Shown one piece after another: positions 33,237 through 41,904 of a stretch of 64,000 bases of DNA (position 1 is the stretch's first letter; each line of letters opens with the position of its first letter). Made by a program: the position numbers and the translations under genes. The notes beneath the pieces are model-generated. The model worked only from the letters and a program-made list of their open reading frames with translations. It made no database searches and was not told the origin of the DNA. Source of the stretch: 2-02-FULL-66-14 sp964651335 (lineage in GTDB: Bacteria > Pseudomonadota > Gammaproteobacteria > Burkholderiales > SG8-39); contig CAZYVT010000006.1 in assembly GCA_964651335.1 (NCBI GenBank), positions 27,433 through 91,432 of the forward strand, in the 5' to 3' direction.

Positions 33237-34826
33237 GTGGCGGCGCCCTTTTCCTGGTCCTTGCCGTATCCCTGGGCGCGCAAGCCGCTGCTGGCCGGAA
33301 ACGTCGTCGCCACCTCGCAGCCGCTTGCCGCGCAGGCGGGTCTTTCAATGCTCGCCGCGGGCGGCAACGCGGTCGATGCGGCGCTCGCCACCGCGATCAC
33401 ACTGACGCTCGTGGAGCCGGTGTCGAACGGCATCGGCTCGGATGCGTACGCGATCGTCTGGGACGGACAGCAGCTTCACGGTCTCAACGCCTCCGGACGC
33501 TCGCCCGCCGGCTGGACGCCGGAGTTTTTCGGCGGCAATGCGGTGCCGCAGCGCGGGTGGAACTCGGTCACAGTGCCGGGGTGCGTCTCGGCCTGGCGCG
33601 TGCTCTCGGAGCGCTTCGGCAAGCTGCCGTTCGAGAGACTGTTCGAGCGCGCGATCCGCTATGGGCGCGAGGGATTCCTCGTCTCGCCGACGATCGCGCG
33701 CCAATGGGCGCAGCAGGTGACGGAACTCAGGGGGCAGCCGGGTTTCTCCGAAGTCTTCATGCCGGGCGGACGCCCGCCCGCCCCGGGCGAAGTGTTTCGC
33801 TTTCCCGATCACGCCGCGACCCTGGAGAAAATCGCGGCAACGAAAGGCGAAGCGTTCTATCGCGGCGAGCTCGCCGAGGCGATCGAGGCGGACGCGAAGC
33901 GGCATGGCGCCGCGATGCGCGCGCCGGACCTTGCCGCGCACGCCCCGGACTGGATCGCGCCGCTCGAGATCGGCTACCGCGGCTGCACGATCCACGAGCT
34001 GCCGCCGAACGGCCAGGGAATCGTGGCGTTGATCGCGCTCGGCATCCTGGGCGAATTCGATGTCGCGTCGCTGCCCGTGGATTCAGCCGACAGCCTGCAC
34101 CTGCAGATCGAGGCAGTGAAGCTCGCCTTCGCCGATGCGTTCGCCTACGTCGCCGACCTCGAGCACATGCCCTTCGCACCGGAACGGCTGCTCGAACCCG
34201 GCTATCTGTGGAGCCGCGCAAAAATCATTGACATGAAGCGCGCGCAAGCTTTCACCGCCGGCACCCCGCCCAAGGGCGGCACCGTCTACCTTACGACGGC
34301 GGATGAACGAGGCATGATGGTGTCGATGATCCAGTCGAACTACATGGGCTTCGGCTCCGGTGTGGTGGTGCCCGGAACCGGGATCTCGCTGCAGAACCGC
34401 GGCGCCTCGTTCGTGGCCAGGGAAGGTCATCCGAACCGCGTCGGGCCACGCAAGCGCCCCTACCAGACGATCATTCCGGGCTTCGTGACGAAGGAGGGCA
34501 AGCCGCTCATGAGCTTCGGCGTCATGGGCGGCACGATGCAGCCGCAGGGACACGTTCAGGTCCTGGTACGCATCGCCGACTACGGACAGAATCCGCAGGC
34601 GGCCTGCGACGGCCCGCGTTTCCGCTGGGTGCAGGGGCTGGAGGTAAACGTGGAAGGCGGATTTTCGCCGGCCGTGCTGGACGAGCTCGCGCGCCGCGGG
34701 CACCGGCTCACCGAGCTGAAGGAAGGCTACATGGACTTCGGCAGCGCGCAGATGATCTGGAAACTCGACGGCGGCTACCTCGCAGCGAGTGACCCGCGGC
34801 GGGACGGGCAGGCAGTCGGGTTTTGA
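33237..34826 (+). CDS. gamma-glutamyltransferase family protein
   Basis: The 529-residue Ntn-hydrolase is related to gamma-glutamyltranspeptidase and splits itself into two subunits. The conserved opening VVATSQPLAAQAGLSMLAAG and GNAVDAALATAITLTLVEP are present. The expected self-cleavage threonine is in PPKGGTVYLTTADERG (near residue 346), and the small-subunit GTGISLQNRG and VMGGTMQPQGH blocks follow. No signal peptide is visible, unlike the periplasmic GGT of enteric bacteria, so it belongs to the cytosolic gamma-glutamyltransferase-like group of less certain substrate. The start is GTG 33237. The GST gene follows 67 bases downstream. Confidence 0.9.
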   Translation: MAAPFSWSLPYPWARKPLLAGNVVATSQPLAAQAGLSMLAAGGNAVDAALATAITLTLVEPVSNGIGSDAYAIVWDGQQLHGLNASGRSPAGWTPEFFGGNAVPQRGWNSVTVPGCVSAWRVLSERFGKLPFERLFERAIRYGREGFLVSPTIARQWAQQVTELRGQPGFSEVFMPGGRPPAPGEVFRFPDHAATLEKIAATKGEAFYRGELAEAIEADAKRHGAAMRAPDLAAHAPDWIAPLEIGYRGCTIHELPPNGQGIVALIALGILGEFDVASLPVDSADSLHLQIEAVKLAFADAFAYVADLEHMPFAPERLLEPGYLWSRAKIIDMKRAQAFTAGTPPKGGTVYLTTADERGMMVSMIQSNYMGFGSGVVVPGTGISLQNRGASFVAREGHPNRVGPRKRPYQTIIPGFVTKEGKPLMSFGVMGGTMQPQGHVQVLVRIADYGQNPQAACDGPRFRWVQGLEVNVEGGFSPAVLDELARRGHRLTELKEGYMDFGSAQMIWKLDGGYLAASDPRRDGQAVGF

Positions 34827-34832
34827 AACCAG

Positions 34833-34874
34833 CCCGTCACGCTTCGCGTGCCACCCCTCCTCCGAGAGGAGGGG
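34833..34874 (+). repeat. paired-hairpin intergenic repeat candidate
   Basis: Two adjacent hairpins fill the gap before the GST gene: CACGC-TTC-GCGTG (34838-34850) and CCCCTCCTC-CGA-GAGGAGGGG (34854-34874). No T-run follows on the plus strand, so it is a poor terminator for the upstream gene. The form resembles dispersed intergenic palindromes of Proteobacteria; copy number elsewhere is unknown. Confidence 0.45.
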
Positions 34875-34893
34875 AATAAAAGGAGCAGGAGAG

Positions 34894-35511
34894 ATGCTGA
34901 AGATCTGGGGGCGGACTAATTCGGTCAACGTGAAGAAGGTGCTTTGGTGCGTCGAGGAGCTGGGCCTGACGTACGAGCGCATCGATGCCGGGATGCAGTA
35001 CGGCGTCGTCAATACGCCTGAATACCGCAAGATGAATCCGAACGGCCTTGTGCCGACGATCAAGGACGACGGATTCGTGCTGTGGGAGTCGCACACCATC
35101 GTGCGCTACCTGGGGGCGAAGTACGGCGCCGGGAAAATCTGGCCGCTCGACCTCTGGCAGCGCGCGGATGCCGAGCGCTGGATGGATTGGGCGTTCACCT
35201 TTCTTGCCGCGTTCCGCCCCGTGTTCTGGGGGTTGGTGCGCACGCCGCCGGAACAGCGCGACACGGCGGCGATCGAAGAGGGGCGAAAGACATGCGCGGG
35301 GCTACTCGGCCGCCTCGACGCGTCGCTCGCGGGCCGCAACTATGTCGCCGGCAAGAGCTTCACCATCGGCGACATCCCGATCGGCTGCCATGTGCAGCTC
35401 TGGATGCGGCTGCCGATCGAGCGGCCGACGCATCCGGCTCTGGAGGCCTGGTTCGCGCGCCTCCTGGAACGAGCGCCCTTCCGCAAGGTCGTCGACGTGC
35501 CGCTTTCCTAG
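34894..35511 (+). CDS. glutathione S-transferase
   Basis: The 205-residue protein has the N-terminal thioredoxin-like domain with NSVNVKKVLWCVEELGLTYE, the cis-proline in NGLVPTIKDDGFVLWES and the SNAIVRYL-like ESHTIVRYLGAKYG, which bind glutathione. The all-helical C-terminal domain contains GRNYVAGKSFTIGDIPIGCH, the N-capping box of the GST fold. It conjugates or isomerises electrophiles with glutathione in the cytosol. ATG 34894 has AGGAGCAGG upstream. It converges on the peptidase gene, overlapping it by four bases. Its position after a gamma-glutamyltransferase suggests, but does not prove, shared glutathione metabolism. Confidence 0.93.
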   Translation: MLKIWGRTNSVNVKKVLWCVEELGLTYERIDAGMQYGVVNTPEYRKMNPNGLVPTIKDDGFVLWESHTIVRYLGAKYGAGKIWPLDLWQRADAERWMDWAFTFLAAFRPVFWGLVRTPPEQRDTAAIEEGRKTCAGLLGRLDASLAGRNYVAGKSFTIGDIPIGCHVQLWMRLPIERPTHPALEAWFARLLERAPFRKVVDVPLS

Positions 35512-36548
35512 GGTGCGGGAGCCGAGGCTCCTGCTCCTGAGGTGCCGTCCAGGCGACGCTTGCGCTCGGCCTTGTCGAGTGCTGCGAGCGACTTCACCGT
35601 GGCGTAGAACTGTTCCAGATCGCCGCCGCTTTCGGCGAGCAGCCGTTCGAACGCCGGCACCAGCTGCGAATAGGTCGCGAACGACGCGAGCAACGCGTTG
35701 TTCGGGGCACCGTCGAAACCGGCGGCATGGCGGAGATAGACGGGGTGGGCCGCAAGGCGTTCGAACTCGGTGCGTTTGCGCATACGCATCTCCTCGGGCG
35801 AGAGGTCGAGCCGATACAGCGCTTCGAGCCGCGCCCGAGTCTGGTCGAGAACCCGCGCGAAACCGCGCTCCCGCTCCCGCGCATCGCGGAATTTCGGCAG
35901 ATCCGCATTGCGTCCGGACGCGGCCAGCCAGCGCCGCACGCCCTCGCGCTCGACCGCGACTGCAAACGATTCGTTGAAGGTCGAGTCGCCCCGAACGTAG
36001 ACGAGCTGGTGCGCAAGCTCGTGGAACACGAGGCGCGCGAGTTCCGCGTCCGGCCAGCGGATGAAGGTCGAGAGCAGCGGGTCATCGAACACACCGAGCG
36101 TCGAGTACGCAGGAACCCCAAACACGAAGGCGTCGAATCCGCTCTCTTGCGCGCGCGCCGCGTGGCGCTGCGCGCCTTCCTTGGCGAAGAAGCCGCGGTA
36201 GGAAACGCAGCCCGCCACGGGAAAGCAGGATCGAACCGGGTCGAGCGAGAACTCCGCCGCGGCGACCGTGTTCCAGACCGCGTAGGGCCGGTCCAGCTCG
36301 GCATAGCGGCGGTAGCTTCCGTTGTCCGGAAGCCTCAGCTCACGCGAGGCGAACTCGCGGACTGCCTGCGAAACCGCGAGGCGCTCGCGAAGAGAGGATG
36401 GTGTTTGCGCATCTGCGAGCAGTTCCGTCACCGGGCGCACGCGGCCGGTCAGGTCGAGGTGTCCGCCCACGGCCTGCGCGTAATACGAGAGCGTCTCGCA
36501 ACCCGAGAGCGCAAGCGCGCTAACGGCCGTCAGCAAGAAACCGCGCAT
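35508..36548 (-). CDS. putative aminopeptidase lipoprotein
   Basis: The 346-residue lipoprotein (lipobox LSGC, Cys17) has the gluzincin-like metal motif HELAHQ near residues 172-177 followed by NESFAVAVEREG with the third ligand glutamate. This matches the predicted aminopeptidase family (Aminopep) of Proteobacteria. Other family segments are YYAQAVGGHLDL, FRWP-like FIRWPDAELARLVF and GVPAYSTLGVFDDP. It probably acts in the periplasm, anchored to a membrane. Its start overlaps the end of the upstream hydrolase gene by 29 bases on the same strand, so the two form an operon. Confidence 0.9.
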   Translation of the reverse strand: MRGFLLTAVSALALSGCETLSYYAQAVGGHLDLTGRVRPVTELLADAQTPSSLRERLAVSQAVREFASRELRLPDNGSYRRYAELDRPYAVWNTVAAAEFSLDPVRSCFPVAGCVSYRGFFAKEGAQRHAARAQESGFDAFVFGVPAYSTLGVFDDPLLSTFIRWPDAELARLVFHELAHQLVYVRGDSTFNESFAVAVEREGVRRWLAASGRNADLPKFRDARERERGFARVLDQTRARLEALYRLDLSPEEMRMRKRTEFERLAAHPVYLRHAAGFDGAPNNALLASFATYSQLVPAFERLLAESGGDLEQFYATVKSLAALDKAERKRRLDGTSGAGASAPAP

Positions 36549-37143
36549 GAAGCAGAAACGATTCCACGTTGACCGCGACGCGGCCCGAAACGAGCATCAT
36601 GCTGTGGCTCACGGGCAGCAGGATCCGCTCGGCCATTCCTTCCACCGCGGTCTCCTCGACGCACACAACGCCGTCGCTCGGCCCCGGCAATCGCCCGAAT
36701 GCGCGCCCGAGTCCCATCGGCAGCGTCCCCGCGATGACGCCGAGCGGCTCGGGTCGGGTCCAGTGCGCAGCGCGCTCCTCGCGCCACAGTGCATCGCTCT
36801 CTCCCAGCATCCAGCGCCCGATTCCGCGCCGCGCCAGACGCCTGCCGGAGAAACAGCCGCGAACCGGCGTTCCTAGCAGGACGACACTTCCTGCCTCGAC
36901 GCCGCGGTCCGCATTGAGCGCCTCAATCACGATGAGCCCGCCCAGGCTATGGCCGACGAAGTGCGCGGGGCCGACCGAACGCGCGAATCGCGCCAGCCGC
37001 TCCACATTGGCCTGCAGGGGGCGGTTTCGGCCCGCGTAGCCGAAAAGCCGGCAGCGAAGCCCGCTGCGCGCAAGGCGCGCGGCAAGCGGCGACATCACCA
37101 CTCCCGGGACCCACAGCCCATGCACCAGGATTACATCGCGCAT
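36520..37143 (-). CDS. alpha/beta hydrolase
   Basis: The 207-residue cytosolic protein begins MRDVILVHGLWVPGVVM, with the oxyanion HG near residue 8-9. The nucleophile is Ser66 in FVGHSLGGL, and the catalytic histidine is probably in LPVSHSMML near the end. It is a short single-domain member of the lipase/esterase-like group. It lies between the MFS transporter gene (10 bases upstream) and the peptidase gene (29-base overlap), so all three probably share a transcript. The substrate is unknown. Longer upstream extensions would enter the transporter gene. Confidence 0.88.
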   Translation of the reverse strand: MRDVILVHGLWVPGVVMSPLAARLARSGLRCRLFGYAGRNRPLQANVERLARFARSVGPAHFVGHSLGGLIVIEALNADRGVEAGSVVLLGTPVRGCFSGRRLARRGIGRWMLGESDALWREERAAHWTRPEPLGVIAGTLPMGLGRAFGRLPGPSDGVVCVEETAVEGMAERILLPVSHSMMLVSGRVAVNVESFLLHARFLADGR

Positions 37144-37153
37144 CGAGCGAATT

Positions 37154-38398
37154 CTAGTGGGCGCGCCCGGATGGGACGCGACGCGAGGCAAGCAGCCAGG
37201 CGCCGACGGCGAGTGCGGGCACGCCGAAAACCGCGTACGCCGCCGCATAGCTTCCGGCGAGCGCAAGCGCTGCGTTGAACGCGGGCGGCGTGACCACAAC
37301 GCCGAGAAACGTGAAGAACAGGCAGCCACCGGTCGCCTCGCTGATTCTGCCGGCAGGAGCGAGGTGCGCGACTTCAGCGAGAAAGACGCCGTTCCATCCG
37401 ACCGCGGTTGCGCCAAACCCCGCGGCGTAAAGGAACAGCAGCCACGGCGGCCAGCCGGATCCCGCAGCGAGCGTGACGAGCGCCGAGCAGCCCATCCCCA
37501 GGCCGAGCAGCCCCAGCATCACACGGCGCGCGAACAACCGGTCGGCAAGTACGCCCCAGAGCACGCGCCCCGCGACGCTCGCCACCTGCGAAACCGCCAT
37601 CACGAAGCCGGCGAACACCAGCGTCATGGCGAAGCTCTCGGTGAGAAAGGTCACCAGGTAGGTGACGAGCGTGATCTGCACGCCGCCGAAGACGAACGAG
37701 GTCACTGCCATTTCGCGCAATCTCGGTTCGCGCAGCACCAGCGCGACCGGGGTAAACGCCGCCGCGACCGAGATCGGCGCGTGCGGATCGAGGCCGCGGT
37801 CGTAGCGCGCACGCACGGGCTCGATGGCAAGCGCGAGCGCGAGGCACGCAAGCCCGATCGCAAGCGCGCTTGCGCGCCAGCCGAACGCAAGGATCAGCGC
37901 CGGCACAAGCACGCCGGCAATGGCCCCCCCGGCTGGAACGCCGCTCTGCTTGATCGAGAACGTGAGCGAGAACATCGACGGCGGCGCGGCGCGCACCAGG
38001 ATCTGCGAGCTCGCGGGCGTGGCCGGGCCGTAGCCCAATCCGATCACGAACGCACCCAGCGCAACCAGCGGCAGCAGCGACGAGGCGGCTGCGAGCGCCA
38101 TGCCGCCGAGGCAGAGCGCGAGCCCCAGCTGGCTGACGCGGATCGGGCCGAAGCGCGCCACCCAGCCGCCCGCGGTCGCTGAACCGATCATCGAGCCGAG
38201 GTACGCGGTGGCGATGAACCAGCCGATCGCGCTCGGATGCACGTTCAGATCGCGCGCCGCCACCGGCGCCATCACCGGCGCGCAGTACATCGCGAGCGCG
38301 ACCAGCGTCTGGATTGCGAGCGTGACAGCGAGCGGCAGCGCCCAGGGAGGCGAAACGGGTTCTACCCGCCCCTGCCCGCGGCCCGCCTCATTCCCCAC
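37154..38398 (-). CDS. major facilitator superfamily transporter
   Basis: The 414-residue protein has twelve predicted helices in two halves, with the MFS loop signature near GWVARFGPIRVSQLG between helices 2 and 3 and the corresponding GVLADRLFARRVMLG in the second half. The helix-4/5 region LGYGPATPASSQILVR and the SIKQSGVPAGGAIAGVLVP stretch are typical of the YbfB/CynX-like anion or organic-acid carriers, but the cargo is not identified. Its start overlaps the preceding aldolase-like gene by 11 bases, which hints at transport of the substrate of that lyase. Confidence 0.88.
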   Translation of the reverse strand: MGNEAGRGQGRVEPVSPPWALPLAVTLAIQTLVALAMYCAPVMAPVAARDLNVHPSAIGWFIATAYLGSMIGSATAGGWVARFGPIRVSQLGLALCLGGMALAAASSLLPLVALGAFVIGLGYGPATPASSQILVRAAPPSMFSLTFSIKQSGVPAGGAIAGVLVPALILAFGWRASALAIGLACLALALAIEPVRARYDRGLDPHAPISVAAAFTPVALVLREPRLREMAVTSFVFGGVQITLVTYLVTFLTESFAMTLVFAGFVMAVSQVASVAGRVLWGVLADRLFARRVMLGLLGLGMGCSALVTLAAGSGWPPWLLFLYAAGFGATAVGWNGVFLAEVAHLAPAGRISEATGGCLFFTFLGVVVTPPAFNAALALAGSYAAAYAVFGVPALAVGAWLLASRRVPSGRAH

Positions 38399-39275
38399 CC
38401 TTGACCGCCTTCAGCAGCCGCTCGGCGCGGAATACGATCGGGTAGTCGATCATCTGCCCGTCCACCTGGATCGCGGCCGCTCCCGTCGTCTCCGCCTCGC
38501 GGAACGCGGCGACAATGCGCTCGGCCTCGGCAATCTCCTCCACAGTCGGCCCATAGCCCTCGTTCGCCACAGGCACCTGGTCGGGATGAATGCAGAGCCG
38601 GCCCTGGAATCCCGCACGGCGGCTGCGCGCGACTGCGCGGCCAAAGCCCTCGGTATCCTTGAAGTGGAACCAGGGACTGTCGACCGGCCCTTCCATCCCG
38701 GCGGTGCGTGAGGCGAGCACCAGGCGCGCCCGCGCGTGGATGAGTTCGGGCTCGTCGTGCGTAGGCGAAAGGCCGAGATCGTGGCTGTAATCCCCGGCGC
38801 CGAATGCGACGCGCCGGACGCGCCACACACCCGAGTAGGGCTTGAGGCTCCGCGCCTGCAGGATCCGGTCGATGCGCGAGATGCCCGCCGCAGTCTCGAT
38901 GATCGGCATCAGGTCGAGCGAGCCGACCGGGAGGTCCCGCTCGCGCTCCAGGTTTGCAAGCAGCCAGTCGATGGCGTGCAGGTCTGCGGCGCTTTCGACC
39001 TTGGGCAGCACCACGCCATCCACGCCCTTGCCGATCGTTTCCAACAGGTCGCGGTAGCAGAACGGGGTTCCCATGGCGTTCGCCCTGACGTAGCCGCGGC
39101 CCTTGCGCGGCCGTGCGAGAGCCTCGGCTACGGGCTTGCGCGTTGCCGGCTTGTCCGATACCGCGACCGAATCCTCGAGGTCGAGGATCACCACGTCCGC
39201 CCCAACGGTGAACGCCTTCTCGACGCGTCGCGGATGGTTTCCCGGCGCGAACAGGAACGTGCGATTGAAAGGCAT
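38388..39275 (-). CDS. HpcH/HpaI aldolase / citrate-lyase-beta-like CoA ester lyase
   Basis: The 295-residue TIM-barrel protein resembles citrate lyase beta subunit and L-malyl-CoA lyases, which cleave or form C-C bonds in CoA thioesters with magnesium. The barrel opens with RTFLFAPGNHPRRVEKAF, and ADVVILDLEDSVAVSDK follows with the acidic metal-site residues. The arginine in YVRANAMGT, the glutamate in LPKVESAADL, and GAGDYSHDLGLSP are also in place. The start at ATG 39275 (MPFNRTFLFAPGN) fits the family. It is followed by the MFS gene (11-base overlap) and preceded by an ABC-type binding-protein gene. Confidence 0.9.
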   Translation of the reverse strand: MPFNRTFLFAPGNHPRRVEKAFTVGADVVILDLEDSVAVSDKPATRKPVAEALARPRKGRGYVRANAMGTPFCYRDLLETIGKGVDGVVLPKVESAADLHAIDWLLANLERERDLPVGSLDLMPIIETAAGISRIDRILQARSLKPYSGVWRVRRVAFGAGDYSHDLGLSPTHDEPELIHARARLVLASRTAGMEGPVDSPWFHFKDTEGFGRAVARSRRAGFQGRLCIHPDQVPVANEGYGPTVEEIAEAERIVAAFREAETTGAAAIQVDGQMIDYPIVFRAERLLKAVKGGE

Positions 39276-39285
39276 TACGCTCTCC

Positions 39286-40458
39286 CTATTTGAGTAACTT
39301 GCGTTCTTGCCAGCGTGGATACGGCAGCAGCCACTTCGCCGTCGCGAGCTGCTCCGGCCACACAACGTGCCGGCGCCCGCTCTGGATCTGGACCACGGCG
39401 GGCTTCGCCGCGAGCTGCACTCCGCTCCCGTCCACCTTGTAGGCACCGAGCGGCGTTTCGATTTCGAGCGCGGCAAGCTGCGCGCGCAGCTTTTCCTGGT
39501 CGAGCGAGCCGGCGCGCCTCACCGCCTCTTCCAGCACCTTTGCCGCCGCGTAACCCTCCGCCGCCAGATGCGTCGGCTCGGCCGACCATTTGCGGACGTA
39601 GGCTTCGGCGAAACGCCTGCTTTCGCGGGTTGCGAAGGTGCGCTCCCACGGTGTGATTCCGAGCGCGCGCTCCGCGTCCTGTCCCACGAGTTTCACGAAC
39701 AGCGGGTCAGCGACCCCTTGGGCGGCGAACATCGCCGGCGCGTAACCGGACTTGCGAAGACTCTTCACCATCTCGGCAGCATCCCGCGGCAGCCCGAATG
39801 CGATCCAGGCCTGCGCGCCGGAGGATCGGGCATGCGCGATCTGCGCGCTGAAATCCGTGTGGCCGCTGGCGTACACCACGACCTCTCCCGCCTCCAGTCC
39901 GGCCGCCGCCGCGTCTTCTCTCAGGCGCGCCGCCATTTCGCGCGATGCCGGATCGTCTCGCGCCAGGATCATCATGCGGCGGTAGTCCATTCGCCGCGCG
40001 ATCTCGAGCACGCCCGCCCCGTAGGCGCCGAACGGCGCCGGCACCTGGAACACATGGCGGTAGCCCGCCTTCTGCGTTGCGCGCGCCGAGCCGGTGGCGT
40101 TGACGAGCACCCGCCGGTTGCGCTCGGCGGTGCTCGCCGCGGCGAGCGTTGCCGCAGAACCGAGCGGCCCGATGAGCAGGTCGGCGCCCTCTTCGCGGAT
40201 CAGCCGCTCGTAGAGCGTGCCGGAAGCCGCTGCCTCGGACCGATCGTCGAGCAGGCGCAGCTCGACGCGCCTGCCCAGCAATCCGCCCGCCGCGTTCGCC
40301 TCTTCCTGCCAGAGCAGGAGCGATTTCCGCAGATCCGCCGCCAGGTCCGCGAGGTTGCCCGATTGCGTGATCACTGCGCCCACCACGATCGGCGGCTCCT
40401 CGGCGCGCGCCGGCAAGAGCGCCAGCGCGGCCGCGAGAATGATGCTCATCCTAGGCAT
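39286..40458 (-). CDS. ABC transporter substrate-binding protein (branched-chain amino acid/amide type)
   Basis: The 390-residue periplasmic protein is a type I binding protein of the LivK/HAAT kind. A signal peptide (MSIILAAALALLPARA) leads into PIVVGAVITQSGNLADLAAD, the recurring mature N-terminus. GADLLIGPLGSAATLAA, FGAYGAGVLEIARRM and AQGVADPLFVKLVGQDAE follow. No permease or ATPase of the system is in the window, so it must pair with components elsewhere. ATG 40458 was chosen; an upstream TTG at 40470 and an internal ATG at 40449 are alternatives. The lyase gene begins 11 bases downstream of its stop. Confidence 0.88.
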   Translation of the reverse strand: MPRMSIILAAALALLPARAEEPPIVVGAVITQSGNLADLAADLRKSLLLWQEEANAAGGLLGRRVELRLLDDRSEAAASGTLYERLIREEGADLLIGPLGSAATLAAASTAERNRRVLVNATGSARATQKAGYRHVFQVPAPFGAYGAGVLEIARRMDYRRMMILARDDPASREMAARLREDAAAAGLEAGEVVVYASGHTDFSAQIAHARSSGAQAWIAFGLPRDAAEMVKSLRKSGYAPAMFAAQGVADPLFVKLVGQDAERALGITPWERTFATRESRRFAEAYVRKWSAEPTHLAAEGYAAAKVLEEAVRRAGSLDQEKLRAQLAALEIETPLGAYKVDGSGVQLAAKPAVVQIQSGRRHVVWPEQLATAKWLLPYPRWQERKLLK

Positions 40459-40518
40459 TGGGCTGTTCAACCATCTCGGTCCGCAAAGTACGGTGTGCGA
40501 AAATCCGCGTCAAGGATC

Positions 40519-41901
40519 ATGCAAACCGCCTTTCTCGACGCGCTCGCCGCGATCGCCGGCGAGAGGAATGTTCTCACCGATGAACGCGACACCGCGAGCT
40601 ATTTCACGGACTGGCGCAAGCAGTATCGCGCCGCGGCCGAGTGCGTGGTGCGCCCGGCGGACAGCGGGCAGGTCGCCGACGTAGTGCGGCTGTGTGCTCG
40701 CGAGGGCGTGGCGATCGTGCCGCAGGGAGGGAATACGGGACTGTCCGGCGGCGCGGTGCCGAGCGGCACCAGGCGCGAAATCGTGCTCTCGGTGGCGCGC
40801 ATGAACCGGATTCGCAGCATCGATCCGCTCGACAATACGATGACCGCGGAAGCGGGCTGCGTCCTGGCGCAACTGCAGAACGCGGCCGCTGAGGCAGGCC
40901 GCTATTTCCCCGTTTCGCTCGCCGCCGAAGGCAGCTGCCAGCTCGGCGGCATCCTCTCGACCAACGCCGGCGGCGTCAACGTGCTGCGCTATGGAAACGC
41001 GCGCGATCAGGCGCTGGGTCTCGAAGTCGTGCTCGCGGACGGCAGTATCTGGAACGGCCTGCGCAGCCTGCGCAAGGACAACACCGGCTACGATCTGAAG
41101 CACCTGTTCATCGGCGCCGAGGGTACGCTCGGCGTCATCACGGCGGCGGTGCTGAAGCTGCGCGCGCGGCCCAGCGCAAGCACGACCGCGTGGATCGCGG
41201 TGCAGACGCCCGCGCGTGCGGTCGAGTTGCTCGCGCGCCTGCGCGATCGGCTCGGCGAGTGCGTGAGCGCATTCGAACTCGTTTCGCGCCGCTGCCTGGA
41301 GGCGGTCCTCGCGCATGCACCGGGCTCGGCCGATCCGTTTGGTGCGGCTCACCCGTGGTATGTGCTCGCCGAACTCGAAGACAGCGGCACGTTCGAGTCG
41401 CTGCAAACGCGGCTCGAAGCCGCGCTTGCCGAATGCGCCGAACGGGGCGAAGTGCGCGACGCCGCGATCGCTGCGAGTCACCTGCAGGCCGCGGCACTCT
41501 GGCGCCTCCGCGAAAGCATTCCGGAAGCGCAATTCGCAAACGTCAAGCACGACGTCTCGGTCGCCGTGTCTCGCGTCCCTCTTCTCATCGAGCGCGGCGA
41601 GGCGGCGCTCGCCGCGGCGTTTCCCGGGGTGCAGAGCTACATCTTCGGCCATGTCGGCGACGGCAATCTGCATTACAACGTCGGCGGCGAGTCGCTGCTC
41701 AGCCGCCGCGAGGCGGTGAACCGGGTCGTGTATGGGGTCGTCACTTCGCTCGGCGGTTCGATCTCGGCCGAGCACGGGATCGGGCAGCTCAAGCGCGAAG
41801 AGATCAAGCGCCACAAGCAGGCGCTCGAGCTCGAACTGATGCGCGCGGTGAAGCGCGCGCTCGACCCGCAGGGGCTGATGAACCCTGGAAAGGTCCTCTA
41901 G
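40519..41901 (+). CDS. FAD-binding oxidase of the GlcD / D-lactate dehydrogenase group
   Basis: The 460-residue flavoprotein has the VAO-type FAD domain (VVRPADSGQVADVVRLCARE, VPQGGNTGLSGGAVP, GYDLKHLFIGAEGTLGVIT). The FAD-oxidase C-terminal cap ends GHVGDGNLHYNV, SAEHGIGQLKREEI and MNPGKVL. The family oxidises 2-hydroxy acids such as D-lactate, glycolate or D-2-hydroxyglutarate and passes electrons to quinone or cytochrome. ATG 40519 starts at the family-typical position; longer frames upstream run antisense through the binding-protein gene and are not credible. It converges on the monooxygenase gene. Confidence 0.92.
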   Translation: MQTAFLDALAAIAGERNVLTDERDTASYFTDWRKQYRAAAECVVRPADSGQVADVVRLCAREGVAIVPQGGNTGLSGGAVPSGTRREIVLSVARMNRIRSIDPLDNTMTAEAGCVLAQLQNAAAEAGRYFPVSLAAEGSCQLGGILSTNAGGVNVLRYGNARDQALGLEVVLADGSIWNGLRSLRKDNTGYDLKHLFIGAEGTLGVITAAVLKLRARPSASTTAWIAVQTPARAVELLARLRDRLGECVSAFELVSRRCLEAVLAHAPGSADPFGAAHPWYVLAELEDSGTFESLQTRLEAALAECAERGEVRDAAIAASHLQAAALWRLRESIPEAQFANVKHDVSVAVSRVPLLIERGEAALAAAFPGVQSYIFGHVGDGNLHYNVGGESLLSRREAVNRVVYGVVTSLGGSISAEHGIGQLKREEIKRHKQALELELMRAVKRALDPQGLMNPGKVL

Positions 41902-41904
41902 ACA

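Noticed and set aside
30487..33348. 953-codon open frame on the minus strand
   Set aside because: It runs antisense through metY, in another frame of the porin, and antisense to the dehydrogenase; composition is shadow-like.
39307..40518. Extension of the FAD oxidase to 864 residues
   Set aside because: The upstream part is the complement of the ABC-binding-protein gene; the family start is at 40519.
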